A DNA stretch of 33,660 nt from the NCBI GenBank assembly GCA_944327135.1, contig CALVGQ010000066.1:1-33660 (forward strand). Reading direction: 5' to 3'. Source of the stretch: an uncultured Erysipelotrichaceae bacterium (GTDB lineage: Bacteria; Bacillota_I; Bacilli_A; Erysipelotrichales; Erysipelotrichaceae). The position numbers and the translations under genes were made by a program. A model generated the notes under the pieces. The model did not search any database. It worked only from the letters and a program-made list of their open reading frames with translations, and had not been told where the DNA came from. Positions 7,234-15,030 of this stretch are shown here, piece by piece; the first letter of the stretch is position 1; each line of letters begins with the position of its first letter.

Positions 7234-8673
7234 ATGAACAAGAGAATGATCAGTTACATTGTAGGTTCTGTCCTTTGTGTCGAGGCGGCTTTGTTGCTTT
7301 TGCCATGCCTGATTGCTGTTTTTTATCAGGAAAAGAGCGGGTTTGCCTATCTTTTTACCGCGCTTTTGGCTGGTGCAGTAGGTGCAATATGCCTGCTTTA
7401 TAAACCGAAAAGTGTGGTGCTTTATGCCCGTGAAGGTTTTGTTGCCGTTGCATTAAGCTGGATCCTGCTGAGTTTTGTTGGTGCACTGCCATTATATTTT
7501 AGCAGAGAAATTCCATCGATGATTGATGCCTTGTTTGAAACGGTTTCTGGCTTTACAACAACTGGTTCCAGTATTCTTCCAAATGTAGAAGCCCTGTCTT
7601 ACTGCAATCTTTTCTGGCGCAGCTTCACTCATTGGATTGGGGGAATGGGGGTCTTGGTTTTTATTTTGGCTATTTTACCGGTCACTGGAGGATACAACAT
7701 GCATCTGATGCGGGCAGAAAGTCCTGGACCTTCGGTGGGAAAGCTTGTTCCGCGGGTAAAAATGACAGCGAAGATCCTGTATAGTATTTATTTTGTGATG
7801 ACTTTGATTGAGATCCTTTTGCTTTTGGCAGGAGGAATGCCCTGGTTTGATGCAGTAACAACAGCGTTTGGAACGGCGGGAACCGGAGGGTTCGGAATTA
7901 AAGCAGATAGTATGGCTTCTTATAATTCATTTTTGCAGACTGTAGTCACGATTTTTATGATCCTGTTTGGCGTGAATTTTAATGTTTATTATCTTTTCTT
8001 GGTACGTAAGCCTTTGCAGGCACTGCGCTGTGAGGAACTGCGCTATTATCTGCTTATTATTTTGGCTAGCATTGTTTTGATTACTTTTAATATTCAAGGA
8101 AGTTTTTCTAGTTTTTATCAGGCTTTTCATCATGCTGCTTTCCAGGTTGGATCGATTATTACGACGACTGGTTTCGCTACTGTTGATTTTAATCAATGGC
8201 CGGAGTTTTCGCGGACGATCTTGGTCTTGCTGATGTTTATAGGCGCTTGTGCTGGCAGTACTGGAGGCGGGATTAAGGTTTCTCGTTTTGTCGTATTGAT
8301 GAAAACGCTGAAAAAAGAAATTGAACATTTTCTTCACCCGCGCAGCATCAAGATTATTCAATTTGAACAAAAGCCAGTAGAACATCTTGTGCTGCGGACG
8401 GTTAATGTTTTTGTGGTAGCTTATCTGCTGATTCTTGCTGGATCGGTCCTGCTGATCAGTTTGGATAATTTTGATTTTACCACGAATTTTACAGCTGTTG
8501 CGGCAACTTTGAATAACATCGGACCAGGCTTGAATGGAGTAGGTCCTGCGGGAAATTTTAGTCAATTTAGTGTTCTTTCCAAAATGGTCATGATCTTTGA
8601 TATGCTGGCTGGACGACTGGAAATTTTCCCACTGTTGCTGCTATTTACGCCAGCAACCTGGAAAAAATCATGA
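7234..8673 (+). CDS. trkH: Trk potassium uptake channel subunit TrkH
   Basis: A 479-residue polytopic membrane protein of the TrkH/KtrB superfamily. The four selectivity-filter (P-loop) regions are recognisable: SGFTTTGSS, FGTAGTGGFG, TTTGFATVDF and NNIGPGLNGVGP. Each carries the glycine that lines the K+ pore in this family. A GACAGSTGGGIK segment marks the intramembrane loop between repeats, and the conserved HW-GGMG (HWIGGMGVLV) follows the first filter. About ten membrane spans are expected. A GGAG ribosome binding site lies immediately upstream and the gap to trkA is 9 bp, so the two are co-transcribed. The C-terminus ends PATWKKS, normal for the family. No clear terminator follows. Confidence 0.95.
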   Translation: MNKRMISYIVGSVLCVEAALLLLPCLIAVFYQEKSGFAYLFTALLAGAVGAICLLYKPKSVVLYAREGFVAVALSWILLSFVGALPLYFSREIPSMIDALFETVSGFTTTGSSILPNVEALSYCNLFWRSFTHWIGGMGVLVFILAILPVTGGYNMHLMRAESPGPSVGKLVPRVKMTAKILYSIYFVMTLIEILLLLAGGMPWFDAVTTAFGTAGTGGFGIKADSMASYNSFLQTVVTIFMILFGVNFNVYYLFLVRKPLQALRCEELRYYLLIILASIVLITFNIQGSFSSFYQAFHHAAFQVGSIITTTGFATVDFNQWPEFSRTILVLLMFIGACAGSTGGGIKVSRFVVLMKTLKKEIEHFLHPRSIKIIQFEQKPVEHLVLRTVNVFVVAYLLILAGSVLLISLDNFDFTTNFTAVAATLNNIGPGLNGVGPAGNFSQFSVLSKMVMIFDMLAGRLEIFPLLLLFTPATWKKS

Positions 8674-9118
8674 CAGCAGGCTAACCAGAGAATGCTGGAT
8701 CTGTTCTATGGGAATCATCTATTAGCTATTTAAGCGGGGAAAGAGATGGATGTCTTTTGCATTTAGTAGGGGGCTTTTACCTTGAACTCTGCATAACAAA
8801 GATAGCAAAAGTCTGGATGCTCTTTTAACAGTTTCATAGGCTGCTTTTAAATTATGACGTTTTTTAAAGAGTACCGTTTTGTTGCTCTCTGGTATTTTTT
8901 ATGGTTCTATGATGTGAAAGAGAATCTTTGTTAAACTGTTTTTCATGGATGGTGGCTGACTTGGTTTTTTTATAGCATTGATTTTCAGATATGAATCGAT
9001 CATCAGGATGGTCATCATAGAAATAAATTTTTACATAGGCGTTTAAACTTTAAGGCGGAGTTCATGCAGGGCTCTTTTTCTTGTCTTAAGTTTGTGCTAT
9101 CATAAAAACGGTGATAAA
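8674..9118. other. 445-bp region without an intact gene
   Basis: No complete gene, RNA gene or convincing terminator was found between trkH and rsmE. The plus strand is T-rich with many stops. On the minus strand, two adjacent open stretches in different frames resemble a decayed coding sequence, described separately. A TATCAT element at 9098-9103 just before rsmE could be a -10, but no good -35 was seen at the right distance. Confidence 0.6.
8722..9045 (-). pseudogene. possible decayed transposase fragment
   Basis: Reading the minus strand, one open stretch (about 9040-8880) encodes a segment including FYDDHPDDRF and KNTREQ, then hits a stop. The next stretch, in another frame (about 8895-8722), includes FKKRHNLKAAYETVKRA and ends at a stop at 8722-8724. 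Joined by a frameshift near 8880, they read NGTLFKKRHNLKAAY..., which recalls the region upstream of the last acidic residue in IS256/IS1249-like transposases (TH-x-LR-x-AYRSLK). The resemblance is from memory and weak. There is no start, no ribosome binding site and no visible terminal inverted repeat. The stretch could equally be random open sequence in AT-rich DNA. Confidence 0.25.
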
Positions 9119-9841
9119 ATGCAGCAAGTCTTTGTCGAGAAGGAAGTTTTTTTAAATGATCTTGTAGAATTTACACGAGATCAGGCGCACCATTTAAGTA
9201 CAGTATTACGAATGCGGGATGGCGAAAAGATTCGCATCGTGGATCAGCAAGCCAGCATTTTCTTGGCCGAATTGAAATTTTGTGGGAAAAAGGTTTTAGC
9301 TCGTTGTGTTGAAAAGATAGAAGAAAACCCTGAATCTGCCATCACGATTACTTTATTAATGGGATTGATCAAAAAAGAAAAATGGGATTATTGTTTGCAG
9401 AAAAGCACCGAATTGGGAGTATCGAGGATCATTCCGTTTGAATCCAGTCGAACCATTGTAAAGGCAAAAGAGGAGAAAGGTACCCGAAAAAAGGAGCGTT
9501 GGGAAAAAATTCTTTGCGAAGCCGCACAACAATGCAAACGAAGCCGAATCCCGGAAATTATCGATCCGCTTCCTCTTTCTTTAGCGGCGGAAAAGGGCCG
9601 CTCTGATTTGAATTTTGTTGCCTATGAGGCAGCGCTTAAGGCGTCTCGAACACTTCGGGAAAGCTTGCGGCCAGCTTCTTCCATTACGATCGTGATTGGC
9701 CCAGAAGGCGGATTTTCGACAGAAGAGATTGCGATCCTGAAAGAGAAAGGATATGAATGCATTACACTCGGAAAACGAATTTTACGAGCTGAAACGGCAG
9801 CGCTGTATGCGCTAAGCGCCATCGATGCAATTTTGGAATGA
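9119..9841 (+). CDS. rsmE: 16S rRNA m3U1498 methyltransferase RsmE
   Basis: A 240-residue SPOUT-class methyltransferase that N3-methylates U1498 of 16S rRNA using S-adenosylmethionine. The N-terminal PUA-like RNA-binding domain (about 1-70) includes QAHHLSTVLRMRDGE. The SPOUT domain (about 73-240) has the knot signature IGPEGGFS at 193-200 and LGKRILRAETA at 217-227, where the cofactor is bound. The internal KKEKWDYCLQKSTELGV segment is typical. The ATG at 9119 is preferred to the upstream TTG at 9092: it begins with the usual MQxxFVE, follows a GGTGAT binding site and gives the family's normal length. The stop overlaps the next start by 4 bp. Confidence 0.94.
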   Translation: MQQVFVEKEVFLNDLVEFTRDQAHHLSTVLRMRDGEKIRIVDQQASIFLAELKFCGKKVLARCVEKIEENPESAITITLLMGLIKKEKWDYCLQKSTELGVSRIIPFESSRTIVKAKEEKGTRKKERWEKILCEAAQQCKRSRIPEIIDPLPLSLAAEKGRSDLNFVAYEAALKASRTLRESLRPASSITIVIGPEGGFSTEEIAILKEKGYECITLGKRILRAETAALYALSAIDAILE

Positions 9842-10614
9842 ACATGAAAGATTTTTTTAAATTTTGTTTTAAGGAAAATCGGATCGAATTGTTAAAAGAA
9901 AAATCAATCCGTGATCAGATTCAACAAATTCAAGATCAATTTAAGGAGTATGGCATAGAGCTTCCGTGTCATCATGATCTGGATTATTTTAATCTTCAGA
10001 TCTTATCGCGTGGTTTAAAAAATAAACAGGTGATCGAAAGCGAATATGAGGCCCTGGCCAATGAGATGTTTGAAATCTGGCAGGATCTGGATTATAAGAA
10101 AAGAAATGCGTTTTCTCAAGGCGCACTTGCAGAAAAGAAGGAGGCACTGCTTTGGTTTTCAGCACAAGAGTGCCGTATTTTCATTCCTTTTTTTGATGAG
10201 CTTATGAATACGTTGTATGACAAGGAAACTGCTGTGTTGCAGTTGCCGCAGTTTTTTAAGCTATATAAAAATTTCAAGGATCGAATGATCGATCCGTTTC
10301 ATTACCGTCATTTGCCTTATGAAGCGGGCTTTGTCGATGTTCAGTTTTTGGGAAGCCGGTCTGATGGCTTTGGCTTTTATTGCCGCCAGAATCATAGTCT
10401 TTATGTACTGGATGAAAAGAAATCTTGTACGATTCTTCCGCTCTCAATCAGCAATCGGGTAGAAACTTTAGACCCGCAGCGTACTTGGGGGTGGATCGAA
10501 GCCGTTCTAAATCAGGATCAGCGGGCGATGCTGCAATGGTGTGTCGGTTGTGGGCAACTGAATGAAAAAATCAAGAAAAAATGCATTGCGCTTTTGGCAA
10601 AAGCCAAAAGATAG
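9838..10614 (+). CDS. unknown protein coupled to rsmE
   Basis: A 258-residue soluble protein, not recognised. It is rich in charged and aromatic residues, with no signal peptide or membrane segment. The N-terminal half looks helical (LLKEKSIRDQIQQIQDQF and similar). A central segment has HYRHLPYEAGFVDVQFLG and a compact, more beta-like part (SDGFGFYCRQNHSLYVLD). Two Cys pairs occur: C-R in the middle, and CVGCGQLNEKIKKKC near the end, which could bind metal, though only three closely spaced Cys are present. The start overlaps the rsmE stop as ATGA, implying translational coupling, and mtaB follows after 31 bp. Its position between two RNA-modification genes suggests, but does not show, a role in RNA metabolism. 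Confidence 0.8.
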   Translation: MNMKDFFKFCFKENRIELLKEKSIRDQIQQIQDQFKEYGIELPCHHDLDYFNLQILSRGLKNKQVIESEYEALANEMFEIWQDLDYKKRNAFSQGALAEKKEALLWFSAQECRIFIPFFDELMNTLYDKETAVLQLPQFFKLYKNFKDRMIDPFHYRHLPYEAGFVDVQFLGSRSDGFGFYCRQNHSLYVLDEKKSCTILPLSISNRVETLDPQRTWGWIEAVLNQDQRAMLQWCVGCGQLNEKIKKKCIALLAKAKR

Positions 10615-10616
10615 TG

Positions 10617-10625
10617 TGGTATAAT
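10617..10625 (+). promoter_or_regulatory. extended -10 promoter for mtaB
   Basis: TGGTATAAT at 10617-10625 is a perfect extended -10 (TG-N-TATAAT), 20 bp before the mtaB start; no good -35 is present at 16-18 bp. Just upstream, at the end of the preceding gene, is a perfect inverted repeat CTTTTGGC-AAAA-GCCAAAAG (10591-10610), which lacks a T-run and so is not an obvious terminator. Confidence 0.6.
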
Positions 10626-10645
10626 AATTCATCAGAGGTGTTAAA

Positions 10646-11944
10646 ATGAAAACATTTGCGATCTGTTGCTTAGGATGCAAAGTCAATACATACGAAGCAG
10701 AAAGCCTGGCAGCCGCTTTGAAAGAACGGGGATTTCAGGAAGTGGATTTTCATGAAAAGGCAGAAGTGTATTGTATTTTCACATGTGCGGTCACCAATAC
10801 CGCTGCCAGCAAATCCAGAAAGAAAGTGCATCAGGCAATTCGGCAGAATGAGTCCGCCTTGATTTGTGCTGTGGGATGCTATGTTCAAATTAAAGCGGAA
10901 GAGATGAGTCAGGATGCTCGGATCGATATCCTGGTGGGAAGCTCAGGAAAAAATGAATTGCCTGATTTGATTGTAGAGGGGCTGAAAACACGGCAGCGTC
11001 AAATGAGGATACAGGATGTTCGGCAGCAGGCCGAATTTGAAAATTTGCCATTGGATTCTTTTGCCCATCAGACACGGGCTTATTTGAAGATTCAGGATGG
11101 ATGCAATCAATTTTGCAGCTATTGCATTATTCCTTATGCGCGTGGAAAAGAACGCAGTCTTCCGCTTCAAAATGCACTTCAGCAAGCAGCGCGGCTGGCT
11201 GAACATCACGCAGAAATTGTTTTAGCAGGAATTCATACGGGCCGATATGGAAAAGAGGAAGGAGTTACCTTGACGGAGCTTTTGGAAAAGATGCTGGAAA
11301 CAACTTCGATTCAGCGGATTCGAATTTCTTCGATCGAAATCACGGAAATCAGTGACGCTTTGATTGATCTGATGAGTAACCAGCCGCGAATTGCCCGACA
11401 TCTGCATATTCCGGTTCAGTCAGGATGTGATGCAACGCTGCGGCGGATGAATCGGCCATATTCGACTCGGCAATATTTAGAGCGGATTCAAGAGATTCGA
11501 AAAAGAATTCCTGATATTTCCATCAGTACCGATCTGATTGTAGGCTTTCCGCAAGAAAGCGAGGAAGAATTCCAATGTACCAGAGCTTTTCTTTTTCAAG
11601 CGGGCTTTTCTTTTCTCCATGTCTTTCCTTTTTCCAGTAAAAGCAAAACAGCAGCTAGTCGGATGAAACCAGAAGTTGAAACAGCAATCAAAAAACAGCG
11701 GGTTGAAGAATGTTTGGCTATTTCCAATCAGCTTAAGCTTCAATATTACAGCAGTTTTATTGGGAAAGCAGTGGATGTTCTCATTGAAAAAACGGAAGGA
11801 AAGGAAAGTTTCGGCCATACTAGTGAATATATTCCGATTCTTCTGAAAGGCGATATTCATCCCGGAACAATGGCCCATGGCATAGTGACCGCGGCAGATC
11901 AGGACGGATGTTATGGAAAGGAAGTGCCTTATGAAGCTGAATGA
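10646..11944 (+). CDS. mtaB: tRNA t6A37 methylthiotransferase MtaB
   Basis: A 432-residue radical-SAM methylthiotransferase that converts t6A37 to ms2t6A in ANN-decoding tRNAs. The N-terminal UPF0004 domain holds three iron-sulfur cysteines: C11 (CCLGCKVNTYE), C47 (FTCAVTN) and C78 (AVGCYVQ). The radical-SAM cluster motif CNQFCSYC spans 153-160, followed by IIPYARGKERS. The sequence HIPVQSGCD...MNRPYS matches the SAM-barrel core of the family, and a C-terminal TRAM-like RNA-binding region (about 370-432) follows. The GCKVN and TCAVTN forms distinguish MtaB from MiaB and RimO. An AGAGGTG ribosome binding site precedes it. The 3' end overlaps murE by 14 bp. Confidence 0.95.
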   Translation: MKTFAICCLGCKVNTYEAESLAAALKERGFQEVDFHEKAEVYCIFTCAVTNTAASKSRKKVHQAIRQNESALICAVGCYVQIKAEEMSQDARIDILVGSSGKNELPDLIVEGLKTRQRQMRIQDVRQQAEFENLPLDSFAHQTRAYLKIQDGCNQFCSYCIIPYARGKERSLPLQNALQQAARLAEHHAEIVLAGIHTGRYGKEEGVTLTELLEKMLETTSIQRIRISSIEITEISDALIDLMSNQPRIARHLHIPVQSGCDATLRRMNRPYSTRQYLERIQEIRKRIPDISISTDLIVGFPQESEEEFQCTRAFLFQAGFSFLHVFPFSSKSKTAASRMKPEVETAIKKQRVEECLAISNQLKLQYYSSFIGKAVDVLIEKTEGKESFGHTSEYIPILLKGDIHPGTMAHGIVTAADQDGCYGKEVPYEAE

Positions 11945-13391
11945 ATTATTTAAAAACACGCCAGAAATCGAAATAGAGAATATCATGGTAGATAGCCGTC
12001 AGCGCAGCAAGCATGCAATTTTTTTCTGCTGTAAAGGCTTGATGAATGACGGACATAAATTTATTGCTCAGGCGATCAAAAATGGAGCGATCGTGGTGGT
12101 TCATAGCGATGATTTGGAACATTATGAAGAGGGAATCACATACATCCGTGTAGAAGACACGACACGCTCTTTGAACAAGGTTGCCTCAATCTTTTTTGGC
12201 CATCCTAGCCATTCGTTACGAATGTTTGGTGTGACCGGGACCAACGGGAAATCCAGCGTAACAAGCTTGATTCGTGATCTTTCTGAAGGAATCTTCCGCT
12301 GTGGATATATTGGAACGATTTCGATCGAATACGGTGATGTCAAATTACCTCCGTTATTGACCACGCCAACGGTAGTGGATTTGCAGCATATCCTTTCAGA
12401 CATGAAGAAAGCAAAAATGGAAGCCTGTGCCTTGGAGGTTAGCAGCATCGGGTTAGAGCAGGGACGTGTTGACGCGGTAGATTTTGATGTTGCTGTTTTT
12501 ACGAATTTGACGCATGATCATCTGGATTATCATGGAACAATGGAGAATTATTTTTTAGCGAAGAAGACGCTTTTTGATAACCTGGATCCTGATAAGGTTG
12601 CGATCGTGAATGTCGATGATCCGCATGGGAAAGCGATTGTAGCGGATTGTCCAGCGCGAATTTATACTTACGGAATTGAAAAAGAAGCCGATTATCGAGC
12701 AAGGGACATTCAAATTCTGGCCGATAAGACCATTTTTACTTTAAGCTATTTTTCCAATGAATATCGGATTGAAACCAATTTGGTGGCAACATTTAATATT
12801 TATAATCTGTTGGCAGCCATTGCAGCCTTGAATCAAAGTGGAGTCGGAATTGATGAAATGCTTGGTAAACTAAATAATATCCGTCAGATCGAAGGAAGGA
12901 TGGAACGTGTTGAGGAAGGTCAGCCGTTCAATATCATCGTAGATTTTGCCCATACACCGGATGGACTGCAGCAGATTTTTGAGTTTGCGGCTAAAATTAC
13001 ACCGGTAGATCGCAGGATCATTGCGGTTTTTGGCTCAGCAGGAAAGCGAGACACCAAAAAGCGTCCTATTTTTGGTGCTTTAGCAGATAAATATTGTGAT
13101 ATGATCATCTTGACCGAGGATGATCCGCGAGGTGAAAATCCTATTGAAATTGCCGAAGATATTGCGAAAGGAATCAAAAAAACCAACATGATTATCATTG
13201 AAAATCGGTATGATGCGATTCGTCAGGCGATTGAAATGGCGAACATCCAAGACACGATCCTGCTGTTAGGAAAAGGGGACGAAAGCTTTATGTATGGAGA
13301 ATTTGGACGGGAACCATGGATGGGAGATCAGAATGCAGCGCGGGATGTCCTGCATAAATATTATTTTGAAAATGAGGAGGAGATACTATGA
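11931..13391 (+). CDS. murE: UDP-MurNAc-tripeptide synthetase MurE, probably lysine-adding
   Basis: A 486-residue Mur ligase adding the third residue of the peptidoglycan stem peptide to UDP-MurNAc-L-Ala (or Ser)-D-Glu. It has an N-terminal UDP-binding domain (1-95), a central ATPase domain with P-loop GTNGKSS (103-109), NLTHDHLDYHG (192-202) and a candidate carbamylated Lys in LAKKTLF (209-215), and a C-terminal domain with DFAHTPDGL. The substrate loop is DDPR at 397-400, not DNPR (typical of meso-DAP enzymes) or DNPA (typical of L-Lys enzymes of cocci); GKGDE replaces GKGHE. I recall DDPR in the lysine-adding Thermotoga enzyme. The start at 11931 was chosen for its GGAAG ribosome binding site; an ATG at 11913 lacks one. 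It overlaps both neighbours. Confidence 0.93.
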   Translation: MKLNELFKNTPEIEIENIMVDSRQRSKHAIFFCCKGLMNDGHKFIAQAIKNGAIVVVHSDDLEHYEEGITYIRVEDTTRSLNKVASIFFGHPSHSLRMFGVTGTNGKSSVTSLIRDLSEGIFRCGYIGTISIEYGDVKLPPLLTTPTVVDLQHILSDMKKAKMEACALEVSSIGLEQGRVDAVDFDVAVFTNLTHDHLDYHGTMENYFLAKKTLFDNLDPDKVAIVNVDDPHGKAIVADCPARIYTYGIEKEADYRARDIQILADKTIFTLSYFSNEYRIETNLVATFNIYNLLAAIAALNQSGVGIDEMLGKLNNIRQIEGRMERVEEGQPFNIIVDFAHTPDGLQQIFEFAAKITPVDRRIIAVFGSAGKRDTKKRPIFGALADKYCDMIILTEDDPRGENPIEIAEDIAKGIKKTNMIIIENRYDAIRQAIEMANIQDTILLLGKGDESFMYGEFGREPWMGDQNAARDVLHKYYFENEEEIL

Positions 13392-14044
13392 AACTCAGCA
13401 AGTACATAGACCATACGCTTCTGAAAGCAGATGCAACCCAAGCTCAAATCGAAAAATTATGCAGTGAAGCCAGAGAAATGGATTTTATGACCGTCTGTGT
13501 CAATCCGACTTGGATTGCTTTGTGCAAGCGCCTTTTGGAAGGCAGCGATGTCAAGGTGTGTACCGTGATCGGATTTCCGTTAGGCGCAATGACTAGCAAG
13601 GCTAAAGCTTTTGAAGCTGCAAACGCGATTCAGGAAGGAGCTGATGAGGTCGATATGGTCATCAACATTGGAAAGCTCAAAGATCGAGATCTGACGGGGG
13701 TAGTTGCAGAAATCCAGGAAGTAAAAGCCGCTTGTGGAAGTCATGTGCTGAAAGTGATTTTGGAAACTTGTCTTTTGAGTGAGGAAGAAAAACGGCTGGC
13801 TTGTGAGGCTTGTGTCCAAGCGGGAGCGGATTTTGTAAAAACCTCTACAGGCTTTTCTACAGCTGGAGCGACCATCGAAGATGTGGTTTTGATGAAAACG
13901 GTCGTCAATGGACATTGCAAGGTTAAAGCTGCAGGAGGGATCAGAAGTGTGGATGATTTCAAGAAAATGATCGAAGCCGGGGCGGATCGGATCGGAACTT
14001 CCAGCGGAGTGGCACTTTTGCAGCAGGAGAATGAACGAGTCTGA
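13388..14044 (+). CDS. deoC: deoxyribose-phosphate aldolase
   Basis: A 218-residue class I aldolase that cleaves 2-deoxy-D-ribose 5-phosphate into glyceraldehyde 3-phosphate and acetaldehyde in deoxynucleoside catabolism. The TIM barrel begins with YIDHTLLKADAT. The active-site Asp is in EVDMVIN (D89). The Schiff-base lysine is K151 in VKTSTGFS, and the second catalytic lysine is K180 in VKAAGGIR, matching the family's three catalytic positions. Length is normal for bacterial short-form DeoC. Its start overlaps the murE stop by 4 bp (ATGA), with GAGGAG upstream, so it is translated with murE. There is no nucleoside phosphorylase or deoxyribose kinase nearby, so the pairing appears positional rather than functional. 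Confidence 0.96.
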   Translation: MKLSKYIDHTLLKADATQAQIEKLCSEAREMDFMTVCVNPTWIALCKRLLEGSDVKVCTVIGFPLGAMTSKAKAFEAANAIQEGADEVDMVINIGKLKDRDLTGVVAEIQEVKAACGSHVLKVILETCLLSEEEKRLACEACVQAGADFVKTSTGFSTAGATIEDVVLMKTVVNGHCKVKAAGGIRSVDDFKKMIEAGADRIGTSSGVALLQQENERV

Positions 14045-14109
14045 TTGAAAAAATATTTTAAAAACAGAGAGATTCTGCTTTGAAGAAGCAGGAATTCAGT
14101 AATCATTTT

Positions 14110-14152
14110 AGGTGATTTTAAGGGAAAAGGAGTTTAAAATCACCTTTTTTTT
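14110..14152 (+). terminator. strong terminator ending the rsmE-deoC cluster
   Basis: A perfect 12-bp stem, AGGTGATTTTAA (14110-14121) with TTAAAATCACCT (14134-14145), and a 12-base loop is followed by a run of seven T. It separates deoC from the convergent ABC exporter operon. Confidence 0.92.
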
Positions 14153-14247
14153 ATATAAGATCGAAGAAAAAGATAGAATGAACAAAGCACTTCCAAGATT
14201 GGCTTTTGACTTTCGCTTTGGAACCATTTTTGCATTGCAGGCAATAA

Positions 14248-15030
14248 TCAGGATCCGCTTGAACGATAGTGATGAACACCAAAGCACCAAAAAGCGATAC
14301 AAGGAACAAGAAACAGCATTGCGACCAGAGGAAGCAAGGCAAACCATTTTTGATCGGTTTTGTGCGTTAGTAGCAGCAAAGGGTAATACTGAGTCAGGGC
14401 ATAAGGAATCACGACTGTGGTGAACTGAAGGATCCGGCGTCCATAGATTGCAAGCGGATAGCTTCCGAATTCACGAGCTCCGTCAGTAAAAATGTTGAAA
14501 AATTCGAGTCCTTCAATCGTAAAAAAACAAAAGCTAGCATAAAGAATAAACATTCCCATAAAGACCGCACTGCCGCCAACAAGCATGAAAAATAAGGTGA
14601 GATATTCTAAAAAACCCCAATCCCAGGGAATCGTTTGATAAACGGCGAGAAACGTTATCAAGGCCTGCAGGATTCGTCCGATACGAGAAATCTCAAATTT
14701 CGCACCCAAAACCTGAAGCATCAAGGATTTCGGCCGGACCATCATGCGATCCAATTCTCCTTTATTGATAAGGATCGGAAAAGAATCAAAACCACGCCCG
14801 AACATTTCTGCTAAAGAAAATTGTAGCAATACGATGGAAAAACAAAGTACTACTTCTTCTAATATGAAATCAGCGACTTGATGAAAACGCTGAAAAAGAA
14901 ACCACATTCCCAAAAAAAGATTGAATGCGACTAAAAACTGTCCCAGCAATAGAAGCAATGTACTTGTTTTGTATTGCCATAAACTTTTCAGATGTAGCAT
15001 GACATAATGCCAATAAAGCTTCATATTCAC
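14248..15030 (-). CDS. ABC-2 type permease, second subunit
   Basis: A 260-residue integral membrane protein with about six transmembrane helices and the segment ...FDSFPILINKGELDRMMVRPKS, characteristic of the ABC-2 permease family formerly called DUF990 (ABC2_membrane_6). Short charged termini, a large first cytoplasmic loop and IPYALTQYYPL near the C-terminus also fit that family. It is the last gene of a three-gene exporter operon; its start overlaps the stop of the other permease by 4 bp. Together the two permeases would form a heterodimeric channel driven by the upstream ATPase. Substrate unknown; related systems export drugs, peptides or lipids. No terminator with a clear T-run was found after its stop. 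Confidence 0.85.
   Translation of the reverse strand: MNMKLYWHYVMLHLKSLWQYKTSTLLLLLGQFLVAFNLFLGMWFLFQRFHQVADFILEEVVLCFSIVLLQFSLAEMFGRGFDSFPILINKGELDRMMVRPKSLMLQVLGAKFEISRIGRILQALITFLAVYQTIPWDWGFLEYLTLFFMLVGGSAVFMGMFILYASFCFFTIEGLEFFNIFTDGAREFGSYPLAIYGRRILQFTTVVIPYALTQYYPLLLLTHKTDQKWFALLPLVAMLFLVPCIAFWCFGVHHYRSSGS

Noticed and set aside
7927-8565. 212-codon minus-strand open frame
   Set aside because: It lies wholly antisense to trkH, which has all four pore motifs; the frame is Asn/Ser/Gln-rich with no recognised motif.
10591-10610. Perfect inverted repeat CTTTTGGC-AAAA-GCCAAAAG as a terminator before mtaB
   Set aside because: No T-run follows, and the next bases are the stop codon and the extended -10 of mtaB; at most a weak hairpin.
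14112-14423. 103-codon plus-strand frame after deoC
   Set aside because: Its start lies inside the deoC terminator, and its second half is antisense to the ABC permease gene.
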